This document shows positions 24,879-33,466 of a DNA stretch of 64,000 nt, in pieces (the stretch's first letter is position 1; each line of letters begins with the position of its first letter). The stretch comes from Actinoplanes oryzae (GTDB taxonomy: Bacteria; Actinomycetota; Actinomycetes; Mycobacteriales; Micromonosporaceae). The stretch covers positions 1 through 64,000 of the forward strand of contig NZ_JAUQWH010000013.1 in assembly GCF_030757795.1 (NCBI RefSeq). Direction: 5' to 3'. The notes under the pieces are model-generated. The model was given only the letters and a program-made list of their open reading frames with translations, searched no databases and had not been told where the DNA came from. The translations under genes and the position numbers were made by a program.

Positions 24879-27662
24879 ATGACATCCCCCGCCGAACGCT
24901 ACGCGGAGTCTCGACGGCGGGCGGCCCGCGTGGCCGAGTTCCCGGCGCTGGACGACTTCATGCTCGACGTCGGCTTCGACCTGGACGACTTTCAGCGGCA
25001 GTCGTGCGAGGCCCTGGAGAAGGGCAGCGGCGTGCTCGTCTGTGCCCCGACCGGGGCCGGCAAGACGGTGGTCGGCGAGTTCGCCGTGCACCTGGCGCTG
25101 CGCGCGGACGGCTCGGGCACCCGTCGCAAGTGCTTCTACACGACCCCGATCAAGGCCCTGTCCAACCAGAAATACCACGACCTGGTCGAGCGCTACGGCG
25201 CCGAGAAGGTCGGCCTGCTCACCGGCGACAACGCGATCAACGGCGACGCGCCCGTGGTGGTCATGACCACCGAGGTGCTGCGCAACATGCTCTACTCGGG
25301 CTCGGCGAGCCTGCAGGGCCTGGCGTTCGTGGTCATGGACGAGGTGCACTACCTCGCCGACCGGTTCCGCGGCGCGGTCTGGGAAGAGGTGATCATCCAC
25401 CTGCCCGCCTCCGTGACCCTCGTCTCCCTCTCGGCCACGGTCAGCAACTACGAGGAGTTCGCCGACTGGCTCGTCACCGTGCGCGGCGAGACCGAGGTCG
25501 TCGTCAGCGAGCACCGGCCGGTGCCGCTGTGGCAGCACATGCTCGTCGGCAAGCGGATGTTCGACCTGTTCCACGACGCCGACGCCGCCCGCAAGCACGA
25601 CGTGCACCCCGAGCTGCTGCGCTACACCCGCGAGATGCTGCGCCGCCTCGAGATGACCGACCGCGCGGCCGGCCCGGGGTGGAACGCCCGGGGCGGCCGC
25701 TCCCGCCGCTGGCAGCCGCCGCCGCGCCCCGAGGTGGTCGACCGCCTCGACCGGACGAACCTGCTGCCCGCGATCTTCTTCGTGTTCAGCCGGGCGGGCT
25801 GCGACGCCGCCGTGCAGCAGTGCCTGTCCGGCGGGCTGCGGCTCACCGACCACGAGGAGCGCGCGCAGATCCGGGAGATCGCCCAGGCCAAGGTGGCGAG
25901 CATCCCGCCGGAGGACCTCTCCGTGCTGGGCTACTGGGAGTGGCTCGACGGGCTCGAGCGCGGCGTCGCCGCCCACCACGCCGGCATGCTGCCCGCCTTC
26001 AAGGAGGCGGTCGAGGAGTGCTTCGTGCGCGGGCTGGTCAAGGCCGTCTTCGCCACCGAGACCCTCGCGCTGGGCATCAACATGCCGGCCCGCTGCGTGG
26101 TGCTCGAGCGGCTGGTGAAGTTCAACGGCGAGGCCCACGTCGACCTGACCCCGGGGGAGTACACGCAGCTCACCGGGCGTGCGGGCCGCCGCGGCATCGA
26201 CGTCGAGGGGCACGCGGTGGTGCTGTGGAGCCCCGAGGTCGACCCGCGGCACGTCGCCGGGCTGGCCTCCACGCGCACCTACCCGCTGCGGTCCAGCTTC
26301 CGGCCGTCGTACAACATGGCGGTCAACCTCGTCGGCACGGTCGGCGCGGAGAAGTCCCGCGACCTGCTCGAGTCGTCGTTCGCCCAGTTCCAGGCCGACC
26401 GCTCGGTGGTGGGCCTGGCCCGTCAGGTGCAGCGCAATGTCGACACCATGGGCACCTACGCCAAGGACGCCGAGTGCCACCACGGCGACTTCGACGAGTA
26501 CTTCGCGCTGCGCATCGCCATCGCCGACCGCGAGCGCGCCATCGCCCGGCAGGGCTCCCAGCAGCGCCGCGCCGCCGCGGTGTCCTCGCTGGAGCGGCTG
26601 CGCGTCGGCGACGTCATCCGGGTCCAGCAGGGCCGCCGCGCCGGGCTCGCCGTGGTCCTCGAGCCCCCGGGCGGCGGCTTCGGCGAGCCGCGCCCGCTGG
26701 TGCTGACCCAGGACCGCTGGGCCGGCCGCGTCGGCCCCGGCGACTTCCCGGCCGGCGCCGAGGTGCTCGACCGCATCCGCGTGCCCAAGCACTTCAACCC
26801 GCGCTCGCCCGCCGCCCGCCGCGACCTGGCCGCCGCGGTCAGCGCCACGGGCTACGACCGGCACGAGCGCCCCTCCGGCGGCCGCCGCCGGGGCAAGGGC
26901 GTGGCGCCCGGCGAGGACCCGGAGATCGCCCTGCTCAAGGTCCAGCTCCGGCAGCACCCGTGCCACCAGTGCCCCGACCGCGAGGAGCACGCCCGCTACG
27001 CCGAGCGCCGGCACCGCCTCGAGCGCGACACCCAGGCGCTGCGCGACAAGGTCGCCGGGCGCACCGGGTCGCTGGCGCGCACCTTCGACCAGGTCTGCGC
27101 CGTGCTGACCGAGCGGGGCTACCTGTCGGCGGACGGCGAGGTCACCGAGGCGGGCCGCATGCTGGGCCGGATCTGGACCGAGGCCGACCTGCTCGTCGCC
27201 GAGTGCCTGCGCCAGGGGGTCTGGGAGGGGCTCGAGCCCGAGGAGCTGGCCGCGGCGGTGTCCATGGTCCTCTACGAGTCGCGCCGCGAGGGCGACGAGC
27301 GGGCGTCGGTGCCCAAGGGCGCCACCACGACCGCGGTCGAGGCCACCCAGCGGCTGTGGGCCGGGATCGAGGCCCAGGAGGCCGATCACCAGCTGTCGCT
27401 GACCCGCGAGCCCGACGCCGGGTTCGTCTGGCCGATGTACCGGTGGGCCCGGGGCGAGCCGCTCGCCAAGGTGCTGGCCAGCGGGCACAACTACGACGCG
27501 GACATGCCGGCGGGCGACTTCGTGCGCTGGGCGCGCCAGGTGCTCGACCTGCTCGCCCAGCTCAAGGACGCCTCGGCGGCCACCCCGGCGGTCCGGGCGG
27601 CGGCGCGCAAGGCGATCACGGCGGTGAACAGAGGCGTTCTGGCATACCAGACCGCCCTCTGA
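24879..27662 (+). CDS. helY: HelY, Ski2/Mtr4-like DExH-box RNA helicase
   Basis: This is a 927-residue superfamily-2 helicase. Motif I is APTGAGKT (residues 56-63), motif Ia TTPIKALSNQKYHDL, motif II MDEVHYL (DEVH), motif III SLSATVSNYEEFADW and motif VI QLTGRAGRRGIDVEG. The ratchet region and C-terminal helical domain typical of Ski2/Mtr4 follow; an arch-like insertion with a KOW-type basic patch (RVGDVIRVQQGRRAGLAVV) lies near residue 570. A small zinc-like motif HPCHQCPDREEHARY occurs near 690. A role in RNA turnover is inferred by family. The mycobacterial homologue (Rv2092c) lies next to tatC. Confidence 0.93.
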   Translation: MTSPAERYAESRRRAARVAEFPALDDFMLDVGFDLDDFQRQSCEALEKGSGVLVCAPTGAGKTVVGEFAVHLALRADGSGTRRKCFYTTPIKALSNQKYHDLVERYGAEKVGLLTGDNAINGDAPVVVMTTEVLRNMLYSGSASLQGLAFVVMDEVHYLADRFRGAVWEEVIIHLPASVTLVSLSATVSNYEEFADWLVTVRGETEVVVSEHRPVPLWQHMLVGKRMFDLFHDADAARKHDVHPELLRYTREMLRRLEMTDRAAGPGWNARGGRSRRWQPPPRPEVVDRLDRTNLLPAIFFVFSRAGCDAAVQQCLSGGLRLTDHEERAQIREIAQAKVASIPPEDLSVLGYWEWLDGLERGVAAHHAGMLPAFKEAVEECFVRGLVKAVFATETLALGINMPARCVVLERLVKFNGEAHVDLTPGEYTQLTGRAGRRGIDVEGHAVVLWSPEVDPRHVAGLASTRTYPLRSSFRPSYNMAVNLVGTVGAEKSRDLLESSFAQFQADRSVVGLARQVQRNVDTMGTYAKDAECHHGDFDEYFALRIAIADRERAIARQGSQQRRAAAVSSLERLRVGDVIRVQQGRRAGLAVVLEPPGGGFGEPRPLVLTQDRWAGRVGPGDFPAGAEVLDRIRVPKHFNPRSPAARRDLAAAVSATGYDRHERPSGGRRRGKGVAPGEDPEIALLKVQLRQHPCHQCPDREEHARYAERRHRLERDTQALRDKVAGRTGSLARTFDQVCAVLTERGYLSADGEVTEAGRMLGRIWTEADLLVAECLRQGVWEGLEPEELAAAVSMVLYESRREGDERASVPKGATTTAVEATQRLWAGIEAQEADHQLSLTREPDAGFVWPMYRWARGEPLAKVLASGHNYDADMPAGDFVRWARQVLDLLAQLKDASAATPAVRAAARKAITAVNRGVLAYQTAL

Positions 27663-27673
27663 CAGGGCATCAT

Positions 27674-27687
27674 TTGCTCCGGAGCAA
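27674..27687. promoter_or_regulatory. Perfect 14-bp palindrome upstream of phosphatase gene
   Basis: TTGCTCCGGAGCAA lies 11 nt after the helY stop and 61 nt before the GAF-SpoIIE phosphatase start. It is a plausible dimeric regulator operator; the lack of a loop makes a terminator unlikely. Confidence 0.4.
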
Positions 27688-27748
27688 CAGTTTCGCCGGG
27701 CGGACCGGCGGGGTAGTCACCGCGGGACGTGACGGCCGGGAGGTGGAT

Positions 27749-29428
27749 GTGACCGAGGGCGGGCAGACGTGGGCTGCGGCGCTGCACCGGCTGTGGCGCT
27801 CGGTCGCGACCATCGGCGGGCGCGAGGAGCTCGCCGCGCTGGTGCTCCCGCCGCTGCAGGCGCTGCCGGGCGTGGTGGCGGTCTGGGGACTGCGGCACAC
27901 GGCGGGCGGCGCCGGGTTCGCCGCGCTGCGCTGGCGGGGCCTGCCCGTCGACGAGGCGCAGGCGGCGCAGCTGCTCGCGGCGCAGCCGGTCGGCTCCGCC
28001 GGCGCGGCCACCCCGCCGGGGCTGGTCGCCTCCGGGGAGACGATTCCGGCGGAGCTGCGCGGGCGGGGCGTCCACCAGGTGATCGCGGCCGGGTTCGAGG
28101 TGCCGGGCGCGCTGTCCGGCACGATCCTGCTGCTGGCCGACGCCGGCGCCGACGCGGTGTCCCTGGCCGAGTGCCTGGGGCACGTCGTCGACGTGACGCG
28201 GGAGGCGGTGCGCCGGCTCGTGGCGCGCCGGGCCGACGAGGAGCAGCAGGTGCGCGACGCGCTGCTCGCCGAGGCGTCGCTGCAGATGGACGCCGTGCTC
28301 GACTCGGGGCAGACCCTGCAGCGGGTCGCCCGGATGGCGGTGCCGGCCGTCGCCGAGGGCTGCCTGGTCTACGTGTGCTCCGACGACGTGCTCGGCCTGC
28401 GCAGCGCCGTGCACGTGGACATGCGCAAGCTCGACGCGATGCTCGCCGATCCGGCGGCCGCCGGGACGCTGGCGGAGCTCGCCGACCGGTCGGTGCGGGG
28501 CGGGCCCGAGCGGACGCGGGCGGTGGCGGGCTGGTCGCGTACGGTCGATGCGCAGGTCCTCCGCGCCCGCGGGCGGGTCGTCGGGGTGCTGCTCTTCCTC
28601 TTCGACCGCGGCGACGAGCTCATCCCGTCACCGGCCTTCCTGCGCGACCTGACCTACCGGGCGGCGCTCGCGATCGACAACGGCGAACTCTACGAGCAGC
28701 GCCGCCGCGAGATGATCGCCCTCCAGCAGCACCTGCTGCCCCGCCGCCTGCCCGCCCCGGCCGGGGTGGCGCTCGCCGCGTCGTACACGGTGGGGGATCA
28801 GGTTTTGGAGGTCGGCGGCGACTTCTACGACGTGGTGGTGCGCGCCGACGGCGTCATGGCCGCGCTCATCGGCGACGTGTGCGGGCGCGGGGTCGAGGCC
28901 GCCGCCCTCACCGGCATGTCCCGGCACACCCTCGGCACGCTGCTGCAGGAGGGCGTGTCCCCGGCCCGGGCCCTCGGCCGGCTCAACGCGGGCCTGCTGC
29001 GCGACGGCTCGTGGCGCTTCGTCACCGCCGGCGTCGCCCTCGTCCGGCCGGTCGACGGCGGCCTCGGGGTGCAGTGGACCTCGGCCGGCCACCCGCCGCC
29101 CGTGGTGCTGCGCCGCGGCGGCCCCGCCGAACCGGGCCGCGGCGGAGGTGTCCCGCTCGGCGTGGTGACCAAGCCGACGATCGCCCGCTCGCGGCTGCGG
29201 CTCGATCCGGGCGACACGCTGCTGATGTTCACCGACGGGCTGACCGAGAGCCGGGACGCCGGCGGGCGGCTCTTCGAGGACGCCGGGCTGGCGGCCGCCC
29301 TCGACAAGCTGAGCGGCGCGCCGCTCGACGAGCTGGTCCACGAGCTGAGCCGGGCCGCCGCCGAGTTCGGCACGACCGGCGCCGACGACATCGCCGTGCT
29401 CGCCCTGCAGGCCGAGGACCCGTCGTGA
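27749..29428 (+). CDS. GAF/PP2C (SpoIIE-type) protein serine phosphatase
   Basis: This 559-residue signalling phosphatase has an N-terminal region (about 1-170) resembling a divergent GAF/PAS sensor, then a GAF-like domain (about 190-320, VARMAVPAVAEGCLVYVCSD...RGRVVGVLLFLF). The C-terminal PPM/SpoIIE domain has LEVGGDFYDVVV, IGDVCGRGVEAAALTG, FTDGLTESRDAGG and GADDIAVLALQ, covering the metal-binding Asp residues. Such Rsb-type phosphatases usually dephosphorylate anti-anti-sigma factors. GTG 27749 has GGGAGGTG at the right distance. The stop overlaps the first of three repeated GTGAGTGA sequences leading into the response regulator gene. Confidence 0.9.
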   Translation: MTEGGQTWAAALHRLWRSVATIGGREELAALVLPPLQALPGVVAVWGLRHTAGGAGFAALRWRGLPVDEAQAAQLLAAQPVGSAGAATPPGLVASGETIPAELRGRGVHQVIAAGFEVPGALSGTILLLADAGADAVSLAECLGHVVDVTREAVRRLVARRADEEQQVRDALLAEASLQMDAVLDSGQTLQRVARMAVPAVAEGCLVYVCSDDVLGLRSAVHVDMRKLDAMLADPAAAGTLAELADRSVRGGPERTRAVAGWSRTVDAQVLRARGRVVGVLLFLFDRGDELIPSPAFLRDLTYRAALAIDNGELYEQRRREMIALQQHLLPRRLPAPAGVALAASYTVGDQVLEVGGDFYDVVVRADGVMAALIGDVCGRGVEAAALTGMSRHTLGTLLQEGVSPARALGRLNAGLLRDGSWRFVTAGVALVRPVDGGLGVQWTSAGHPPPVVLRRGGPAEPGRGGGVPLGVVTKPTIARSRLRLDPGDTLLMFTDGLTESRDAGGRLFEDAGLAAALDKLSGAPLDELVHELSRAAAEFGTTGADDIAVLALQAEDPS

Positions 29429-29500
29429 GTGACTGGCGCCGCAGGTTGAGGAGCTTTGGTGAGTGAGTGGCGCTGCACGTTGAGGAGCTTGGGTGAGTGA
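29425..29500 (+). repeat. 34-bp direct repeat with two coupled 13-codon mini-ORFs
   Basis: GTGAGTGA occurs at 29425, 29459 and 29493, exactly 34 bp apart. The first two are followed by a near-identical ribosome-site-bearing sequence (GTTGAGGAGCTT). Each of the first two GTGs opens a 13-codon frame (VSDWRRRLRSFGE; VSEWRCTLRSLGE) whose TGA overlaps the region of the next GTG. The third GTG is the response regulator start. Confidence 0.8.
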
Positions 29501-29936
29501 CTATCTCGTTCTCGTCGTCGAGGATTCCGACGAGGACGTCGAGGCCATCGGGCGGGCGATCGGGCGCTCGCATCCCGGCGTGCGGGTGGAGTTCCTGCGC
29601 GCCGGCACCGAGGTCCTGCCGCGGCTGACCGCCCCGGGCGCCGAACTGCCCCGGCTGATGCTGCTCGACCTCAACATGCCCGGCGAGGGCGGGCTCGAGG
29701 TGATCCGCCGGGTCCGCGCGGAGCCCGCCCTGGCCGGCATCAGGCTCGTGGTCTTCACCTCCTCGGAGGATCAGGCCGAGGCGGACGCCTGCTTCGCGGC
29801 CGGGGCGGACAGCTACATCTACAAGCCGATCAACTTCGCGCTGTTCCGCACGGTGCTGCGCCAGACCCTCGACTACTGGGGGAACGTCGCCCCCACCGTG
29901 GTGCCGCCGCCCGGGGACTCCGCCACCCGCACCTGA
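29493..29936 (+). CDS. Single-domain response regulator (Rcp/CheY-like)
   Basis: This 147-residue receiver-only protein has VVEDSDEDVEAIGRA (acidic pair), LMLLDLNMPGEGG with phospho-acceptor D59, VVFTSSED and the invariant Lys in YIYKPIN. The KPINF..F...L....DYW tail is typical of cyanobacterial Rcp1-like regulators that pair with phytochromes. GTG 29493 has GAGGAG at 29481-29486. Its last 64 nt are antisense to the 3' end of the phytochrome kinase gene. It has no output domain, so it probably acts by phosphotransfer or protein binding, perhaps towards the upstream phosphatase. Confidence 0.9.
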   Translation: MSDYLVLVVEDSDEDVEAIGRAIGRSHPGVRVEFLRAGTEVLPRLTAPGAELPRLMLLDLNMPGEGGLEVIRRVRAEPALAGIRLVVFTSSEDQAEADACFAAGADSYIYKPINFALFRTVLRQTLDYWGNVAPTVVPPPGDSATRT

Positions 29937-32002
29937 CCGCCGTGCCGCTCGACGATGCGGCGCACGATCGCCAGCCCGGCGCCGGAGCCCTCGCCGCCCG
30001 AGTGCAGCCGCCGGAAGAGCTGGAACGCCTGCTCGCGCAGGTGCGGCGGGATGCCGATGCCGTTGTCGCGGACGACGAGCTCGTCGCCCTCCAGCGTCAC
30101 GGCCACCGTGCGCGGACCGTCCGGCCGGGCGTACTTCGCGGCGTTGACCAGCAGGTTCACCAGCACCTCGTCGAGCAGCACCGGGTCGGCGTGCACCCGG
30201 TCGCCCGCGGGCGGCAGCTCCACCGCGACCCCGGCCTCCTCCAGCCGCGGACCCGCCACGTCCAGGGCCCGCACCACCGCCGCCCGCAGCCCGAGGCGCT
30301 CGCGGCGCAGATCCGCCCGGCCCAGCCGCGAGTAGTGCAGCAGCGAGTTGAGCAGCTCGTCCATCCGGGTCGCCAGCCGCTGGATGGCCGCCAGCCGCCG
30401 GGTGGTGTCGGCGTCCATCGTGGCGCCCGCGTCCTCGACGATGAAGGCCGCCTGGTTCGCGATGCCCCGCAACGGCTCCTTGAGGTCGTGCGCGGCGGCG
30501 TGCGCGAACGAGTCCAGGTCCACGTTGCTGCGGTTCAGCTCGGTGTTGAGGGCGGTCAGGTCGCGGGCGTGGGTCACCGCGATCTCCACGATCGAGCGCC
30601 CCAGCTCGACGGCCATGGCCAGGTCGGTCGGCGACCACGGGCGGCTGCGGCCCCGCACCGCGGCCCGGAAGACCGCGGTGGAGCCGCGCGGGGTCAGGCG
30701 CTCGCCGTACGTACCCAGGAGGACGGGGTTGTCGGGGTCGGCCGCCCACCGGCGCTCGACCGCGCGCTCGCCGCGCAGCCAGACGATGCAGTCGCCGGCG
30801 CCGCTCACCGGCAGCACGAGGGCGCCGGCGACACCCGGGACCGTCACGTCCAGGTCCTCGGCGAGCCGGTCGCTGTGCCAGACCTGGCCGGCCTCCAGCG
30901 GGGGCAGGGCGTCGAGCAGGCCGGTCGCGCTCTCCGGGCCCACCAGCTTGCCCTGCATCCGTACGGCCACCGCGTCGCACTCCACGACCCGCTCCAGCCC
31001 CTGGGGCACGGTCGCCCACGATCCGTGCAGGTCGGCCGTCAGCCGCCCGAGCAGCCGGGCGATCTCCGTCCGCGCCCGCTCCCGGGCGGCCGTCTCGTCG
31101 CGGTCCCGCAACGCCGCCAGCTGCAGCGACAGCGCGACCCCGAAGAACTCGCACGCCGACCGCACCTGCGGGCCGAGGATCTTCGGCGCCCGGCCGTGGC
31201 AGGCGATGAGCCCCCAGAGCCGGCCGCCGGACAGCAGCGACACCGACATGGACGACACGACGCCGATGTTGCGCAGATACTCCAGGTGGAAGGGCGACAC
31301 CGTGCGCAGCACCGACAGCGACAGATCCAGCTGCCCGGTGCCGGTCAGCCGGGCCGTGTCGTCGTCGACGTCGGTGATCACGCGGATCCAGTTGCGCTCG
31401 TAGAGGCGGCGCGCCTGCGGCGGGATGTCCGTCGCCGGGAACCACAACCCGAGCCACGGCTCCCACCCCTCGGCCACCTCCTCGGCGATGACCTCCCCGG
31501 GCCCGTCGGCCGACTCGAACCGGTACGCCACCACGCGCTCGTAGCCGGTGATGGCCCGGACCTCGCGCACGGCCGCCTGGCAGGCCTCCACGACGGTGCC
31601 CGCCCGCTGCAACCGCACGAGCGCCTGCTGCACCGCGCGGAACTCCGCCGGTTGCTCGGACACCGGCTCGAACTCCAGCACCGTGTGCTCGCCGGACGTG
31701 TGCACGGTGACGTCGAACGCCTCCAAGGCCAGCGTGTCGGCCCCGTCGTCGAGCGCCTTCCGGTGCTCGGCGCTCAGCAGCCGCTCGACGGGCGCCCCGA
31801 GCAGATCCGCCTCCCCGAGCACGCGCGCCGCGTTGTCGCTCACGACCGTGATCCGGTCGCCGCGGAAGGCGACCAGCGCCCCGTACGACTGGATGCCCCC
31901 GAGCAGATGGATCGGCTCCCGCACGCACTCCGCCAGGTCGAAGGTCGTGCCGGTCTCCCGCTCGGCGGCCGCGGCGCGCCCGGTCAGCCACTCGTCAGTC
32001 AC
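29873..32002 (-). CDS. Bacteriophytochrome sensor histidine kinase
   Basis: This 709-residue red/far-red photoreceptor has an N-terminal PAS domain. C26 in FDLAECVREPIHLLGG occupies the biliverdin-attachment position of bacteriophytochromes. The GAF domain holds VAYRFESADGPGEVIAE and FPATDIPPQARRLYERN (the PASDIP motif with Thr for Ser). A PHY domain (PRGSTAVF...RSRPWSPTDLAMAVELG) follows. The kinase has H505 in AAAHDLKEPLRGIANQ, the N-box NLLVNAAKYA, DNGIGIPPHLREQ and GAGLAIVRRIVERHGG. It converges with the receiver protein gene, its likely partner. The chromophore is presumably biliverdin; no heme oxygenase gene lies in the window. Confidence 0.94.
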   Translation of the reverse strand: MTDEWLTGRAAAAERETGTTFDLAECVREPIHLLGGIQSYGALVAFRGDRITVVSDNAARVLGEADLLGAPVERLLSAEHRKALDDGADTLALEAFDVTVHTSGEHTVLEFEPVSEQPAEFRAVQQALVRLQRAGTVVEACQAAVREVRAITGYERVVAYRFESADGPGEVIAEEVAEGWEPWLGLWFPATDIPPQARRLYERNWIRVITDVDDDTARLTGTGQLDLSLSVLRTVSPFHLEYLRNIGVVSSMSVSLLSGGRLWGLIACHGRAPKILGPQVRSACEFFGVALSLQLAALRDRDETAARERARTEIARLLGRLTADLHGSWATVPQGLERVVECDAVAVRMQGKLVGPESATGLLDALPPLEAGQVWHSDRLAEDLDVTVPGVAGALVLPVSGAGDCIVWLRGERAVERRWAADPDNPVLLGTYGERLTPRGSTAVFRAAVRGRSRPWSPTDLAMAVELGRSIVEIAVTHARDLTALNTELNRSNVDLDSFAHAAAHDLKEPLRGIANQAAFIVEDAGATMDADTTRRLAAIQRLATRMDELLNSLLHYSRLGRADLRRERLGLRAAVVRALDVAGPRLEEAGVAVELPPAGDRVHADPVLLDEVLVNLLVNAAKYARPDGPRTVAVTLEGDELVVRDNGIGIPPHLREQAFQLFRRLHSGGEGSGAGLAIVRRIVERHGGQVRVAESPGGGTTVGATFPQ

Positions 32003-32283
32003 CCGGTGACCTTAACCGCCCCGGGCGCGCGCTTCCGGACCGTGCCGATTTGTCGCCGTCCGCGGTCCCGGCGGCGGCGGTCCCCGGCGGCGGTCCCGCG
32101 GTCCCGGCGGCGGAGCATGGCGGGTGCCGCGCGATGCCCGGCCCGCCGCACACCGACACGGGGCGCTGCCGGCGGTCCGGGCCGCGCGCGGCGAAATGGC
32201 AGCGACGCGGCCCGCAGCGACGCCGCCCGCAGCGGCTGGCGTCGTGAGGCGGCCGGCGGCGGGGCGGGGAAGCGGGCGGTCGG

Positions 32284-32664
32284 TCAGGGCCAGGTGCGGG
32301 CCTCGGCGTCGAAGAGGGCGGGGTCGCTGTGGACGGGGATGACGCAGAGGAGGTGGCCGCCCGGGGCGCGGAGGATGTGGCAGTCCAGCCAGCGGTTGAT
32401 CTCGACGGCGCCGAGGGCGGTCAGGCGGGCGGTCTCGGCGTCGATGTCGTCGGTCTCGATGTCGACGTGGTAGCGCGGCTCGTCGCCCGGGCCGATCTGC
32501 TGGACGCCGACGGCGAGGCCGGGGAATGCGCCCGCCAGCATGCGGAACTGCGGCTCGTGCGGGTCCGGGGCGGCCGGTGTGCCGAAGACGCCGGACCAGA
32601 AGGCGCCGGCCGCGTCCGCGTCCGGGGTGTCGAGGAACAGGCCATAGAGGCGGCTGCGATGCAT
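32284..32664 (-). CDS. VOC-family (glyoxalase-like) protein
   Basis: This 126-residue single-module vicinal-oxygen-chelate protein has beta-alpha-beta-beta-beta repeats visible as YGLFLDTPDADAAGAFWSGV and YHVDIETDDIDAETARL, with LRAPGGHLLCVIP at the end. Members act as dioxygenases, isomerases or resistance proteins by metal or ligand binding; the role is not deducible here. Transcription probably starts at the ATG itself (-10 TAGTCT 6 nt upstream). It is divergent from the hisN-like gene with only 22 bp between start codons. The 281 bp downstream, up to the phytochrome start, hold G+C-rich sequence with nothing recognisable. Confidence 0.85.
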   Translation of the reverse strand: MHRSRLYGLFLDTPDADAAGAFWSGVFGTPAAPDPHEPQFRMLAGAFPGLAVGVQQIGPGDEPRYHVDIETDDIDAETARLTALGAVEINRWLDCHILRAPGGHLLCVIPVHSDPALFDAEARTWP

Positions 32665-32670
32665 CCGCCG

Positions 32671-32680
32671 AGACTAATCT
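32671..32680. promoter_or_regulatory. Overlapping divergent -10 boxes
   Basis: In AGACTAATCT the minus-strand hexamer TAGTCT (32676-32671) ends 6 nt before ATG 32664, and the plus-strand TAATCT (32675-32680) ends 6 nt before GTG 32687. The two elements share two base pairs. Confidence 0.6.
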
Positions 32681-32686
32681 GGGACC

Positions 32687-33466
32687 GTGCTGACGGATCT
32701 TGATGTGGCGAGGCGGGCGGCGGAGGCGGGGGCGGCGGTCGCGTTGCGGCACTATGCGGCGCTCGCCGATCTGCCGCGGGAGGTCAAGGCGGACGGCAGT
32801 GTCGTCACCGTGGCGGACCGTGAGACCGAGGCGGCGATCCGGGCGGTGCTGCGCGCGGAGCGGCCGGGGGATGCGGTTCTGGGCGAGGAGGGCGGTGCGA
32901 CCGGCGACGGCGACCGGCGGTGGATCGTGGATCCGATCGACGGGACGGCGAGCTTCGTGGCCGGGGACGATCGGTGGCTGATTCTGATCGCGCTGGAGGA
33001 GGCCGGGGAGATCACCGCCGGCGTGGCCGCGATCCCGGCGATGGGCCAGGTGTGGTGGGCGACGCGCGGCGGGGGAGCGTTCACTTCCGACGGTACGGGT
33101 GAGCGCCCGGTCCACGCCGGCACCGACCGGCCGGACGTCCTCGACGGCAGCACGGTGGGCGTGATCCCGGCGCCGCCCAACTATCTGGAGTCCGACCGCC
33201 TGATCGCCGCGCCGCTGGTCGCCCGGGCGCTCGAGACCCAGTGGGAGCTGCACGCGGCGCTGCTGGTGGCGGACGGCAAGATGGATCTGGCGCTGCAGAC
33301 GCGCGGGCAGGTGTGGGACTTCGCCCCGACGTCGCTGATCGTCACCGAGGCGGGCGGCGTGCACGGCGGCAGCGACGGCATCCGGGGTCCGCGGGCCGGG
33401 GCGACGCTCTTCGCCCGTACCCCTGGGCTCTGGAAGGCCGCCGCCGCCGGGCTGTGGGATGCCTAG
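32687..33466 (+). CDS. Inositol monophosphatase-family phosphatase (HisN-like)
   Basis: This 259-residue Mg-dependent phosphomonoesterase has the first metal motif ...EEGG at about residue 68-71, WIVDPIDGTASFVAG (the DPIDGT motif) and a second site QVWDFAPTSLIVTEAGG. In actinobacteria close relatives act as histidinol-phosphate phosphatase (HisN); an inositol or fructose phosphatase role is also possible. GTG 32687 lies 6 nt after TAATCT, so a leaderless mRNA is likely. It overlaps the convergent DUF1707 gene by 4 nt. Confidence 0.87.
   Translation: MLTDLDVARRAAEAGAAVALRHYAALADLPREVKADGSVVTVADRETEAAIRAVLRAERPGDAVLGEEGGATGDGDRRWIVDPIDGTASFVAGDDRWLILIALEEAGEITAGVAAIPAMGQVWWATRGGGAFTSDGTGERPVHAGTDRPDVLDGSTVGVIPAPPNYLESDRLIAAPLVARALETQWELHAALLVADGKMDLALQTRGQVWDFAPTSLIVTEAGGVHGGSDGIRGPRAGATLFARTPGLWKAAAAGLWDA

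Noticed and set aside
24852..27488. 878-codon minus-strand frame antisense to helY
   Set aside because: Low-complexity translation and perfect overlap with a well-conserved helicase; an artefact of codon bias.
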